64,000 bases of DNA, taken from Dama dama. Taxonomy: Eukaryota > Chordata > Mammalia > Artiodactyla > Cervidae. The number at the start of each line of letters is the position of its first letter. Position 1 is the stretch's first letter. Shown here piece after piece: positions 47,701 through 60,901 of this stretch. The DNA lies in the NCBI RefSeq assembly GCF_033118175.1, contig NC_083704.1, positions 54,586,501 to 54,650,500 on the forward strand, read 5' to 3'. A program made the position numbers and the translations under genes. The notes under the pieces are model-generated. The model had not been told where the DNA came from and ran no database searches. It worked only from the letters and a program-made list of their open reading frames with translations.

Positions 47701-50700
47701 TGCTGTGTTTCAGCTCCTTTGGTAATGATCCAGAAGAAACCAAGGACAAGCTGTTTGATAAAAATGGACACAATGAACTTGCATGAGTACTGTGTGGAAA
47801 ATAGCTGTTTCCACTTAGGAATGCTGGTGCTTTGCTGAGGCCGAAGTTCTGCCTGGTGAGCCTGGACTAGCCTGATCCGCAGTGCAGAGACATGTTTTGG
47901 GGGCTGTCTTGGAGGAGTCTTGATGTCTCCCTTGGTGACACTGTCAGGCAGAAGGAAACCAGATCTCGCAGAGGACAGAGGAGATGACAGCAGTGTAGGG
48001 CAGTTCAGTAAGTGGAGGTTAAATTATGCTGGGTGTGGCTGTGTCACCTGGAAGATACAGTTCTTCTGAATGGTACAGAAGGCAATAGTTGAAAGCAAGA
48101 GAGTTAGATAAGAGGATGGGAAATAAATACAAATGTATCCAAAATCAAAGGGGAATGGTGGATTAAGGAGGGGAATGAGTGGTGAGGTATGTTCTGAAAA
48201 AGATGCCTGCCCCTCATCGTTCCTACAGCGGCTTCAGGGCAGGTGATGACTGTGTGGAGGGCCAGCAAGGGCCAGCAGCCTGTGCTGAATGGACCCAGCC
48301 TGGGTGAACATTTGTTGACTGGCTGATGCTTTTTCCCCAACAGGAGTGGTATCCGTCTGTTTCGAGGGGGACAGTGACGGTTACATCAACTTGGTGGCCT
48401 ACCCGTATGTGGAAAGTGAGACCGTGGAGCCGGATGATGCACCGGAGCGGGAGCAGCCTCGGCGCAAGCACTCGCGCCGGAGCTTGCACCGGTCAGGCAG
48501 TGGCAGTGACCACAAGGAGGAGAAAGCCAGCCTGCCCCTCGAAACCTCGGAGAGGTAAGGGGCTGGTGAGCGGGGCTGGCGATGCATGTCTGGTGCTGTG
48601 AGCACAGACACTCAGAGTATCTCTAGCATCCTGATGCATCACGTGGAAGCAGGGCTCACTGTGGAGGGACGATGGCTGATGTTCGCAGGTTCACCACATC
48701 GTGCCGCCTGCATGTTCCATCGCCCCGGTGGGGCCCCTTCTGAGTTTGGCTGTAGCTGGTCGAGAGAGAATGGAGTTCTCTCAGCTTTTTGAAGCAAGAA
48801 CACGCTGTTGTTTTCTTCCAGCTTTGTTAATATCTCGCATTCCCAAGGCAGAGGTGGAGGTGCACTGGCCCATGGTGAGGTCCCAGCTGCTTTCTCCCCT
48901 GCAGGATCGCAGAGCCCAGAGGCAGTGAGTGCAGCCAGGCCCATGCTCTTTAAGGGTTTTGGAGTCAGATCTCTGAGACTCTTGATATCACCTGTTAACC
49001 CTTGCCCTGCATCTAAAATTCAGCTTATTGAATTGGAAATTGAATTTTCTTGTAGATCAGGAAAAAGAATTATTTTTCTCAACACATCATGCAAAAAATG
49101 TACACCCCCACAAGCGTGGCCATAGTCAAAAGGATAGACAATGAAAGTTTTGTTGAGGTTATGGAGAAACTGGAACCCTCCTATGTTGCTGATGGGAATG
49201 TAAAATAGTGCTGCCATTCTGGAAGACAATTAGGCAGTTTTTCAAAAAGTTAAACCCAGCAACTGCACTCCTAGGTATATGCCCAAGAGAACTGGAGGAA
49301 AATAGTCACGTGTAAAATGTGTATGCAAGTATTTATAGCAGCATTATTCCTAATAGCCCCAAATTAGAAACAACCTGAATGTCTATCAGTTGATGAATGG
49401 ATAAATTAAATGTGGTATAGGATATCACTCAGCAGTGAATAGAAATGGAATACTGACACATGCTACAGTATGAATGAACCTTGAAAACATACATTAAGTG
49501 GAAGAAGCCAGTCACAGAAAACCACATATTGTATGGTTCCATTTATTTAAAATGTTCAGAATCAGTAAATCCATATCTTTTCTGTCCAAGAGACAGAAAG
49601 TAGGTCAGTGGATGCCAGGGATTGAGGGGGCAGGGTTGATGAGAAGTCGCTATTACTAATGGTGACAAGATTTGTTTTGGGGGTGATGAAAATTTCTAAA
49701 AATTAGATAGTGGTGATGTTTTCTAACCTTGTGACTATACTTAAAAAAAAAAAAACTAGCAAATTGTAAAAATAAATAAATAAAACTAATGTAAACAAAA
49801 AATAATGTGAGCTTTTTGAACCAAAGTGAAATCAAAATTGTATGATTAAATTACTTTGTACATATTTAATCTCACTCAAAAATAAGTTTCAGTGAGGGAA
49901 TCCATGGCAGTCCAGTGATTATGACTTGGCACCTTCGTTGCCGAGGGCCTGAGTTCGAGCCCAGGGAAGTGAATATCCTGCAGGCTGTGCAGCATGGCCA
50001 AAAAAAAAAAAAAAAAAAATCAGTAACTAGATTGCTCTGTGATTTGACTTAGAATTAGGGCTTTTCTTAGACGTGGCAACACACAGTTTCTCTCTTGACA
50101 TCAGATCAGACCAGTTTAGCAGCGCTGGCTGCACACTCTCGCTCCTTACTGCACCCCGTTTACTCACTTTAAGGGGCTCATGCCTCTGGGGCCATGTGTC
50201 ACCCATCAGAAAGATTTGTTAGATTGCACGTTAGACTTGATCCAGGCCTCCCCAACCCTATGTAGTGAGACCCCAGAGGATGACTCGTCTGAACCCCTTA
50301 GCAATGTGTATGTTCTTCCTTCTTAGCCCCCAGGAGGCAAAGAGTCCGAAGGTGGAGCTACACAGCCACTCGGACGTCCCTTTCCAGATGCTAGATGGCA
50401 ACAGCGGTCTGAGTTCTGAGAAGATCAGCCACAACCCTTGGAGCCTGCGCTGTCACAAGCAGCAGCTGAGTCGCATGCGCTCTGAGTCCAAGGACCGAAA
50501 GCTCTACAGTATCCTTGTTACCGCTCCTCCAGCAGCGCCTGCTACTTGGGACCACAGCTCCCGTGTCAGGGCGCCTCCCAGTACCATGGTCAGCACCCTC
50601 TCTGTTCAGGGGCTCGTCTTTTGTTCTTATCTCCCTTTACCATGGGCTCTTCATGTTTTCATCATTTTTTTTTGTTTCCCTGCCTTTTGGGCCTGGTAAG

Positions 50701-52263
50701 ACTGAAGCTTAAACTTGGCAGTTTAGAAACGTGCTCTCCAATAGAACTCTGTGACAGTGGAAGAATCTGTGCTAAAATTTGTGGTAGCCACTAGCCATAT
50801 TGTAACTGAAATGTGACTGCTGTGACTGAGTTACTCAATTTTTAATTTGTTTAATTAAAATCTGCATTTAAGTCAGCAGGTATGGATAGTGGCTACCATA
50901 TTTATCGGTGCATGTCTAGAATCAGGGCTGTGTATGTGTGTGTGTGCATATGAACACATGTACATCTGTATTTCTCCCCTCCCAACAGATAATATTTTTT
51001 TTTAATGTTTTAGTGTTTATTCTAAAGATAAACAATATACCAATGTAAAATAGTTTTAAGATAGCAGAGATAAAGTATTATGAAATGAGAATTCTTAAAA
51101 TCAGTTAGCGTTTTGAAACAGTGGACAATAAATTACTAAGACTTACTGAGAAACTGAGGGGAAGTGTGCTGAGCACTTCATATGTACTTACTCAGTTTTC
51201 CTGTCTTTTGAGGGAGGAACTGTTATGATTCCCATTTATAGATGAGTATATGGAAGCACAGGGGGATGAAGTATTGTGCCCAGAGCCAGTGAGTGGAGAG
51301 GCAGGGTCCTACGCCCTCAGGCATTGTGAGATACTTCTGCAGCCTTCTTCGAGTTTTATTGTTGCTTGTTTATAAATCATAGCAGGCAATGAGACTAGTC
51401 AAAAGCTGCACATAATGAATTTCACATTGCTCTTTAAAGAATCAGAGGATATTAAAATGTTCATCATCAGAGTGATGCCGAGGGTCTTACCCTCTAAGAC
51501 CAGGTGATTGCTCCATAGTCCAAAATATGGAACTGAGGGCTTGGCTGTGAGCCTCGATGATGACCGTTGGCAGACCTGTGACAAGCCCGTACCTTTATCT
51601 AAGATCATTGAAGACAGGAGATGTAGATGAAGACCTGGATGTAAACAGGAGATCCTAGAAGTACTAATGGATAAGTTTACTATATGGCTTGAAGTTTAGT
51701 CAGAAAATGGCGAGAGAAATTTAAATCCAGCTTTTTCTAAAGATTCCTGTTTGGGAATGTTAAATCTGAGTCATCATTTTTGCAGTAGAGCTACAAAGGA
51801 CGTTTCTTACTTCTTATGCGTAAATGAGGCACTGGATTGAGCAGAGTCTTGGTTTACTGATGGTGCCAGGGATGTATGTGAAACTCCCAAATTTTCTTTG
51901 GTTTATTATGTGTGCCTGCAAGACAGAGTTAAAGAATAAAATTAAAATGATGACATCAAAAAATGTGGCAAATACATATGATTAAAAATTATTCATAAAA
52001 AGGCATGAAATTTTGTCACATGCTACAGTATGGATGAACCTTGAAACCAATTTGCTAAGTGAAGTAGCCAGATATAAAGGGACAAATATTCTATGACTCC
52101 GCTGATATGAAGTACCTAGGACAGACACATTCATAGCAACAGAAAGTAGAATAGTGGTTTCCAGGGGATATGGGGCGGGGGAGGAATAGGAGTTATATGT
52201 TTTAACATTATCTGTTGGGAAGGGAGAAATACACATGTGTACATGTGTTCATAGGCGCGCGCA

Positions 52264-52302
<39 letters not shown>

Positions 52303-53851
52303 CTGAACAGTTTCTAATTTCTGTTTGGGAAGATGAAAAGGTTTTGGAGAGTGGGTGGTAGTAATAGTTGCATACTTATAAATGGTTAACCTGGTAAATG
52401 GTGTATGTATTTTACCATAATAAAAATGTTTTCAAAGAAATAATAAGCCAGAGGTGTGACACCCACATTTGAGAGTCTCTGAGGTGAACACACATTATTA
52501 CATTAGAAGGGAGTGCCTCCTTTCGTAGTAAAACTGGGTTTTCCTTTCCTGGCTGGGACTGCTGGCGAGTATGGTTGTTATTCCCCTTGACTGCGGTCCA
52601 GAGTTCCTCCTGCTTGAGAACGTGGTGCACCACTTCAAGTACCCCTGTGTGCTGGACCTGAAGATGGGCACCCGCCAGCACGGCGATGACGCCTCCGCCG
52701 AGAAGGCTGCCCGGCAGATGCGAAAGTGCGAGCAGAGTACGTCGGCGACGCTGGGCGTCAGGGTCTGTGGCATGCAGGTGAGTCCGCCTTGGCAAGAGCC
52801 CAGGTGCTTGCGTGTTTGGGGTTGTGTGTGTACCTGCTTGCTGTCCGTGCCAGGGGTCCTCCTGGCACAGTGGCCCAGAGTCTCCTCTGGGAGGCTGAGT
52901 CCCTGGGGGGGGGGGCGCTGGGTGCCTGTTTGAGACATGTTCCCTGAGCCCTCTCGTCCTTACCCGGGGACCCTGGACTGGGCTCTAGTGCAGAACCACT
53001 GTGAGAGCCTATTGCCTTGACACTGGGGCAACTAAGACTCTTGTCTGTCAGCATGATCGGTATTCTAATTTGAGTCCAGCTGGTCTCCTGGAGGGCTGCA
53101 CAGGTAATGGCGGAACACCTGCAGGCCTGGTCTCCACACTCTCCTGCCTTTACCACAGGAAAGCTCAGGGCGGACTTGGCCTGCTCACTCCAGCCGTGCA
53201 GGCTGGAGCAGAAAAGTGCAGGTTGGTCAGAAGTACTTTCCAGACCGCGCCTGCCCAGGGCCCCGTGAGGTCCTCAGACCTCCCTGGTCCTCACCCGCCT
53301 GTCTCCTGGGGTTTTAGGTGTACCAGCTGGACACGGGGCATTACCTCTGCAGGAACAAGTACTATGGCCGTGGGCTGTCCATCGAAGGCTTCCGCAACGC
53401 CCTCTATCAGTACCTGCACAACGGCCTGGACCTGCGGCGTGACCTTTTTGAGCCCATCCTGAGCAAACTGCGGGGCCTGAAGGCCGTGCTGGAGCGGCAG
53501 GCCTCCTACCGCTTCTATTCCAGCTCCCTGCTTGTCATCTACGACGGCAAGGAGTGCCGGTCTGAGTCCTACCTGGACCGCCGGTCCGAAATGCGTCTGA
53601 AGCTCCTGGACACCAGCCTCCCGGAGGCGGCCCCGCCCTGCGGCCCTAGCACCAGCCTCAGCAGCAGCAGCCCGGAGGCGGGCCCCTTCTCTCCGCCCAA
53701 GGTGGACGTCCGCATGATCGACTTTGCACACAGCACGTTCAAGGGCTTCCGAGATGACCCCACAGTGCATGACGGGCCCGACCGAGGCTATGTGTTTGGC
53801 CTGGAAAACCTCATCAGCATCATGGAACAGATGCGGGACGAGAACCAGTAG
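38752..53851 (+). CDS. IP6K1: IP6K1, inositol hexakisphosphate kinase 1
   Basis: Five coding exons: 38752-38974, 48344-48554, 50327-50508, 52602-52777 and 53318-53851. All are in phase and give 441 aa, the human length. The enzyme phosphorylates InsP6 (and InsP5) to the pyrophosphates 5-InsP7 and PP-InsP4, in cytoplasm and nucleus, affecting energy sensing, vesicle traffic and phosphate balance. The kinase signature PCVLDLKMG (P220-G228, form PxxxDxKxG) binds the inositol phosphate. SSLL (333-336) and the IDF motif with D399 (metal/ATP) are intact. Residues ~110-150 are a basic/serine-rich linker, and ~362-390 is a variable serine/proline stretch. The start [15 protein letters not shown] was chosen by family match. 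The donor after 50508 (GTATCC) is weak. Very high similarity to human from memory; function should be conserved. Confidence 0.97.
39565..39778 (-). mobile_element. Bov-tA SINE, antisense
   Basis: GGACTTCCCAGTGGCACTAG through GAGTCAGACATGACTGAAGC. Confidence 0.85.
39810..39936 (-). mobile_element. CHR-type SINE
   Basis: TTTTGGCTGTGCTGCATGG through TGGACTGCTGGGAAATTCCC, the same family and orientation as 22076-22208. Confidence 0.75.
40045..40980 (-). repeat. L1 3' region, antisense
   Basis: TTGTGGTGAAATATACATAAC, TTTGGCTTATTTCATTTAGC, TATATACCTAGGAGTGGAAT and related phrases in reversed L1 order. Confidence 0.75.
41468..41520 (-). mobile_element. CHR-type SINE 3' fragment
   Basis: CAGTGGAAGCACAGAGTCTTAACCACTAGACC is the distal part of the CHR-type SINE only. 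Confidence 0.6.
43255..43345 (-). mobile_element. BovA/BovB 3'-end fragment
   Basis: GGACAGGGAGGCCTGGCATGC through GTCAGACATGACTTAGTGACTGAAC, the shared 3' end of Bov SINEs and BovB. Confidence 0.7.
43990..44360 (-). repeat. L2 LINE, antisense copy
   Basis: TATTTATTGAGCATCTACTGG, CTTCATGGAGCTTACATGCT and AAGAACATTCCAAGCTTCCA are reversed L2 3' landmarks. Confidence 0.6.
44440..45870 (+). repeat. L1 3' region, sense, interrupted by BovB
   Basis: L1 sequence runs to 44552 (GACTTGAATAAACATTTCTC...) and resumes at 45335 (GGGAAATGCAAATCAAAACC...). Removing the BovB copy makes it continuous. Confidence 0.75.
44553..45321 (-). mobile_element. BovB (RTE-clade) LINE, 5'-truncated, antisense
   Basis: The minus strand encodes the C-terminal part of the BovB reverse transcriptase in two overlapping frames. 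One, at about 45312-44890, has [33 protein letters not shown] and [14 protein letters not shown]. The other, at about 44938-44564, has [12 protein letters not shown] and [21 protein letters not shown]. The frame break shows it is dead. A perfect 13-bp duplication, TCACTAGTCATTA (44540-44552 and 45322-45334), brackets it. BovB is the LINE that mobilises Bov SINEs, and its family is known for horizontal transfer between reptiles and ruminants. Confidence 0.92.
45871..46670 (-). repeat. L1 3' region, antisense
   Basis: CACAGGATATTGAATATAGTG, GATCCACATATATAAGTGATA-like and CAGGAGTGGGATTGCTG phrases in reversed L1 order. It lies head-to-head with the preceding sense L1. Confidence 0.7.
46680..46965 (+). 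repeat. L1 ORF2 fragment, sense
   Basis: AACTCTCAGCAAACTAGGGATGG, CTGATAGAAGGCATCTATG and GACATTTAACTTGGAGGTTC are decayed L1 ORF2 sequence. Confidence 0.6.
49090..49770 (+). repeat. L1 3' region, sense
   Basis: CAAAAGGATAGACAATGAAAG, TGGAAGACAATTAGGCAGTT and ATTTATAGCAGCATTATTCC follow L1 order and end in an A-rich run. Confidence 0.7.
49885..50020 (-). mobile_element. CHR-type SINE with A-run
   Basis: GGGAATCCATGGCAGTCCAG through GCAGCATGGCC followed by about 20 A. Confidence 0.65.
51150..51315 (+). repeat. MIR SINE
   Basis: Core order GCTGAGCACTTCATATGTAC, then TTCCCATTTATAGATGAG, then GCCCAGAGCCAGTGAGTGGAG is characteristic of MIR. Confidence 0.65.
52254..52301. repeat. GC/CA alternating microsatellite
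   Basis: GCGCGCGCACGCGCA followed by (CA)n. The alternating purine-pyrimidine run is prone to left-handed DNA and to length change. Confidence 0.9.
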
Positions 53852-56712
53852 GCCCAGCTCGGGGCCCCCCGGACCCCCTTCCTCTCCACCCGCAGGCAGG
53901 GACCATTGCTCTCAACTCGCCGTGAGGACACACAGACTTGCTTTTAAAGGGTTATATTTCTCTTTGGTGTAAACTAAAAGAAATGTTTTTAGCTGTAGCC
54001 TGGAATCCATATATATAAAGTGACGGAGGGCAGAACACGTCCTCTCAGCCAGGCTGCCTAGCTTGACGGCTCTGACTGCTGTGTCCAGGCAGACTTGGGA
54101 AGGAGAAGCTGCCCCTGGTGGGCCTGGCAGCAGGGACAGGGTGCCCCTGGACTTTGGTTTCTCTTGCCCAGGTCTTTGGAGTCTGTGATTGCAGGGTCCT
54201 GCTAGTTGCAGGGTGAAGCCCAGGGTTGGCGCAGGGCCCCTCCATGTTCATTCAGCCCTGGTTCCTCAGTCACAGAGGTTGGGTGCCCATCTCTTGGGGG
54301 ACTTTATAACCTGTGCTGTGGGTATCACCCATCTCTTTGACAGGCGTTCCCAGGGCACCACAGGGCCAACTGCACATAGCTGGACCCTTCCTGGTTCTGA
54401 CCTTGGCATGAGGCTAGATTCATGAAGCTGTGCTGAAGCCAGCTATGGCAGAGCGCAGGCTCTGGGATCCCCAGGCACTGTTTGGCACTTGAACCTGCTC
54501 CTGCCTGCACACCCCAGCCAGCCTTTCTCACTAAGACCCCTTGCCTAAGGAGGCCATCCCCTCTTGCCCCACTGCAGGGGGCCCTGCTCTGTGGGCTGAG
54601 GAGAGTCAGCCTCCCAGCAGCCTTTGGGGCCTCTGATGGCTCTGACCCAGACAGTATTTGCAGCCCCTGGGCTGTGGGTAGGAATCCACTTCCTCTGGCT
54701 TCTTGGGCAGCTTTGCTGCCTCGGAGAGACTGCTCCTTCCAGGGCTCAAAGGCTGTGGTCCGCTCAGGGTCTCACCTCTCTCCAGGCCAAGCTCAAGGCA
54801 GCAGCCCACTGTGAGGAGCTTGTGAGGGAGAACTTTAAGCTTGTTTGCTTTTGAGGACATCGGGCACTGGGTGCAAATGCCCCGATTCTGCTAATGAGAG
54901 TTTTGTCTTACCAGTACTGGGATCCATCCGTCTGTCCATTCGTCCATGTGCCAGCCCCTGTGATCTTTTCCCCTGGGGTGTAGCCTTGTTCAGTAGTAAG
55001 TATTGATTTCCCTCATGCTTCCCTCAGCAGAATACCCTCTTTCCCATTCCTGAGGTGAGCTTTTGCCCCTGTGCCCTTCCTCAGCAGGTGCTACCTTTTA
55101 AAAGTGGTAGCAAAATGAATCGGAGGAGGTGTTTCCCTGCCGGCCCAGCACTGTCTCTGTGAGCCTGTGGCATGGCCCCCTCGGCACTCAGCGCTGATGG
55201 TGCCACAGTGAAGACCGGGGGGATGACCCCTTCCTTGCTGATGGTTTCAGTGATTTTGCTGCCAGCCCTTATTGGCACAGAGACCTGCCACCTGTGGCCA
55301 GGAGCTCACCTAGCTGTTGCCGAGGTTAGTGCCCTCCCCTGAGTCCAGGGCCGCTGTCATTGTCACTGCTAGCATGTCCCTGTTACAGCATTCATGGTAA
55401 GCCTGCCAGCCTGTGTCTGTGAGAGGCCTCAGTAACTGATGGGCTACTTTCCCGCTCCTTAGAGATGCAGCCTCACACAGCTTAAATGGGCTCCGCGATG
55501 GGATCCCATCTCTCTCAGCCCTCTGACCCTGGTGCCATTGGTGGGCAGGTTCCCATTCCTGGGGGCCAGGAGGAGCAGCTTGTCTGTTTCTGGTCAGTAA
55601 AGAGCATCTTCTCTCATGTACTATTCTGTGGCTTCAGCCATGGGGGCAGTAGCTCTTCCTTAGCGTGGCTAGTCATTTCCTGGCAAGGCCAAGGCTAAAC
55701 CAAAGGGTCTGGGCCCACTCGGGACCCACTTGATGGCACCTCCCCAGTGTGGGGATGTGCCGTGCTTCCTGAATTGGTGTATTGTGGGAGTTGCTGCCCC
55801 ATTCCACTCGTCATTGTGAGAGAGGTTACACCCACTTACAGTCAGTATTTCCTGGCACTAAAAGAGCAGGGCTGGTTTTGCTGCTGCTTTCCCAGGGCAG
55901 GGTCCCTTTTCAGCACTTTTGAACACTTGCAAGACACAGCCCTGTTATCTAACGGGTGGCGGGCATGTGTGTCTGCACTTGCTGTTTGCCACTATTTTGC
56001 CCTGCTCCATGCCAGAGAGCCCTGTCCCTGCCAGGCCCTGCCTTCCCAGCCCCAACTTGGGACCAAAGTGCAAGACGGGATCACGGGTTGGGGTGTCCAA
56101 GTGACTCCTCTCTATAGTGCTTCCGTGGGCCAAGTCGACACCAGCCCCCTAGCGGGGTGGGATGGGCGGTGCTTAAAGAGGAAGGGGACCAGTGTAGCAA
56201 CTTGCCAGGGACCCCACCCCTCCCTCACATCCGGGCCTGTGCAGTGGGCGTGGGGATTCTCCTAAGGGGCCAAAGGCCTGGGCTTCTTTGGTATCCTCTG
56301 CTCCCTTGCTCTCATCTGGTCACATGCACACTCCTAGATGCAGATTGCTTTGAACTTTAAAACTGTTCAATTTGGTTTTGTTTGTACCGATTTAAAAAAT
56401 GTTTTAATAGGGAAAATTTGGGGGAGAACCATGGGTAGGGCCTGGTTCCTTTGCTTCTCGGGGAACAACAAGGCCTCGTCTGGAGGACCGCTCTCTGCTC
56501 CACTTTCCTGGAAGCTGCCTAAGCCTGTCCACGCCGCCCAAGCCCTGCGCCCGGATATGACACGTGGCTCCGGTCGCTTCTGGGCGCGGCTGCGTTTTCT
56601 CGGGACCTTGCGTGCATGGGAGGGAGTGCTCAGGCCTTGCGCCGAGCCCGCCCTTTCTGTACACCTAGCGCTGCCCTCCCCGCTTGTCTGAGGTCGTGTA
56701 TGTCAAAATAAA
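53852..56712 (+). other. IP6K1: IP6K1 3' UTR
   Basis: About 2.9 kb of GC-moderate sequence without an in-frame continuation or recognised transposon, running to the AATAAA at 56707. The human gene also has a multi-kilobase 3' UTR, from memory. Several internal frames exceed 100 codons but none resembles a protein. Confidence 0.75.
56707..56712 (+). terminator. IP6K1: IP6K1 poly(A) signal AATAAA
   Basis: Canonical signal (GTCAAAATAAAGCC) at the end of the long 3' UTR, immediately before the GMPPB CpG-rich promoter. Confidence 0.75.
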
Positions 56713-56749
56713 GCCGCTAGAAACTGACGCGTGTCCGTGTCTTGGAGAA

Positions 56750-59253
<2,504 letters not shown>

Positions 59254-59477
59254 GGGGTGCTGCGGGGCCGCTCGAGCCCCAGTTTCCCTTGACAAGGGGA
59301 ACACTGGCTCGACATGTCTGAAGGCCTGGACTCATTGCCATTTGACTGGGGAGGACTGGACGAGGCTGAAGTTGCCAGACACCTGCCTTCTCCCATGGAC
59401 ATAAGCTGGCAAGATCCTTGTTCGGCATACCCCACAAAGCCCACTCCCTTAAGAACAATGGGGCCAGAACTGTATGG

Positions 59478-59491
59478 AATAATAATTTAAT
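59478..59491. terminator. Interlocked poly(A) signals of GMPPB (+) and RNF123 (-)
   Basis: AATAAT variants at 59478-59483 and 59481-59486 on the plus strand directly abut TTTAAT (59486-59491), which reads ATTAAA on the minus strand. No canonical AATAAA is present on either strand between the two stop codons, so these are the best candidates. The two 3' ends would then overlap by a few tens of bases. Confidence 0.5.
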
Positions 59492-59685
59492 GCTCACTGC
59501 GGCCCTGACTGAAAATCAAGCTGAGGCACAAAGAAGGCATGGCTGGGCCCCTGCTGAAGAGGTTCACACAGGCGAGGAGGTGGGATGGAGTGGGGAGAGG
59601 GGGACAGGGCAAGGGGCTCATAAATAGGGCCCAGCCTGGATTTGAGTTGAGGGGTGGAGGTTCCTGCTGTGTGGGCCAGGCAGGC

Positions 59686-60479
59686 CTAAGCAGCCGAGGA
59701 AGTGGCACTTGCATTGGCTGCCTTGTCCCAGTCCTCCACTGACACGATGGTGGCTTTGCAGAAGAAGCAGTCCTTGTTGTTCATCAGGTGCTGGTCGATG
59801 CAGGCTCTGCAACAGGGGAGGGCATGCCGGTGGCCAGTGTATCCCTCCCCGCCCCCACCCTGCCCCCTGTGCCCAAGGGGCCCACGTACTTGCAGGACTT
59901 GTGGCCACAGGGCTGGAACACAGCAGAGATGGGGTGAGCGTAGCAGATGGGGCAGAGGTCTTCCTCACTGGTGGGCTGCAGGGAGCAGAGTGCAGGGTGG
60001 GCTGGGTCAGACGCCCAGACAAGTGGGTGTGCACCACACACACGGTTGTGCTGATGCGTAGTGAACTGGCATGGCCCCACTCACCAGGGAGGCAGCTGCC
60101 GCCTGTGCAGATGCAGAGGTTAGGTGTGCCAGCATCTGCTCCACCTGGGCCAGCTCCTCCACGCTGATGTAATCTGTATCTGTGGCGGCGGTGGGGTGGG
60201 AGGAGGGTCAGGCCAAATGAGGCCTCAGACGCCGGTGCCTCTTGAGTATTCCCAGCCTGGGAATTTGCTCTTAAGACGACTGACCCGACCCAGCCCCAAA
60301 TCCCTGTCCTCCCTGACCCACCCCTGGCCCACTTACAGCTCTGTAGGGAGAAGTGCTTCCGGTCAGGGGCTGGCAGGGCAGTGCTAGGAGCAGGGGGCTC
60401 CGGCTGCCCCAACAGGTAGGATATGGAGCGGAGCTGGAAGCAGGGATCAGCCAGGAGTACTGACGTGGCTCTCTCTGTC
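59686..60479 (-). CDS. RNF123: RNF123 (KPC1) ubiquitin ligase, C-terminal exons
   Basis: Four minus-strand exons: 60479-60337, 60179-60085, 59975-59890 and 59806-59686 (stop TAG), in phase. They encode the C-terminal RING region: [21 protein letters not shown], then [17 protein letters not shown], ending SATSSAA. All zinc ligands of the C3HC4 RING are present. RNF123 is the catalytic subunit of the KPC complex, which ubiquitylates p27Kip1 in G1 and acts on NF-kB1 p105. Human RNF123 is about 1,314 aa, so most of the gene lies beyond the window. The next exon upstream is not found before 64000, so AMIGO3 sits in an RNF123 intron. The first exon's acceptor could be at 60480 or at 60434; both keep the frame downstream. 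Confidence 0.9.
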
Positions 60480-60843
60480 CTAGGTAGGAGAGGGTACAGG
60501 GGAAGTCAGGATCCTGGGCCTGGGATCCCTATTATTGGAGGGGTGGGGTCCTGTGAAAGTCCAGCCCACTCCCATGACCGCCTTGTTCGTCCCACCCTAT
60601 CGTCCTGCTGCTCTCTGATCCTCCTAGTAAAGTCCTAGATCCCAATAATGACCCGCCCTGAGCAGGTCAAAGGCGGCACCACCATGAGATTGTGAAAGTC
60701 CACTTGCTCTCTCTCACACATTAACCCTACAAAAGAAACACCTGCCCCTCGTACACAATAATCCTTCGAGGAAAACACCATCTCTCTAATACGCGTTTAT
60801 CTTCAAAAAAAAAAAAAAAAACACAAGCAGCTGGAAGGCGTAC

Positions 60844-60900
60844 CTCCCAGGCTTCCTCTTCTCTTCCGGGAGACAGGTCCTCTGGAAAGCCGCCGGCCAT
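60844..60900 (-). CDS. Candidate alternative first coding exon of a short RNF123 isoform
   Basis: On the minus strand an ATG at 60900 with A at -3 and G at +4 opens a 19-codon frame (MAGGFPEDLSPGREEEAWE) ending at GAG|GTACGC. Spliced to the acceptor at 60434 (CTTCCAG|CTCCGC) it would stay in frame with RNF123 (LRSISYLLG...) and produce a protein of roughly 150 aa containing the RING. Spliced to 60480 it would stop after ten codons. It lies in the CpG-rich region shared with AMIGO3. Hypothesis only; no transcript evidence is available to me. Confidence 0.35.
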
Positions 60901-60901
60901 A

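Larger units (their letters stand above)
38975..48343 (+). other. IP6K1: IP6K1 intron 2 (9.4 kb)
   Basis: Repeat-rich intron with Bov-tA, CHR, L1, L2 and BovB pieces listed separately. In the repeat-free parts (41000-41470, 41590-43250, 43350-43990, 46970-48340) I see no exon or RNA gene. A C/T-rich tract lies at about 41975-42035. Confidence 0.6.
48555..50326 (+). other. IP6K1: IP6K1 intron 3
   Basis: Contains an L1 piece and a CHR-type SINE listed separately. The remainder is unique with no further exon evident. Confidence 0.6.
50509..52601 (+). other. IP6K1: IP6K1 intron 4
   Basis: A MIR copy at about 51160-51310 (GTGCTGAGCACTTCATATGT, CCCATTTATAGATGAG), an L1 3' piece at about 51950-52250 and a GC/CA repeat. 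No extra exon is seen. Confidence 0.6.

Noticed and set aside
52259..52301. Regularly repeated units that could suggest an array
   Set aside because: Simple CA dinucleotide repeat; no spacer-repeat structure, so not CRISPR-like.
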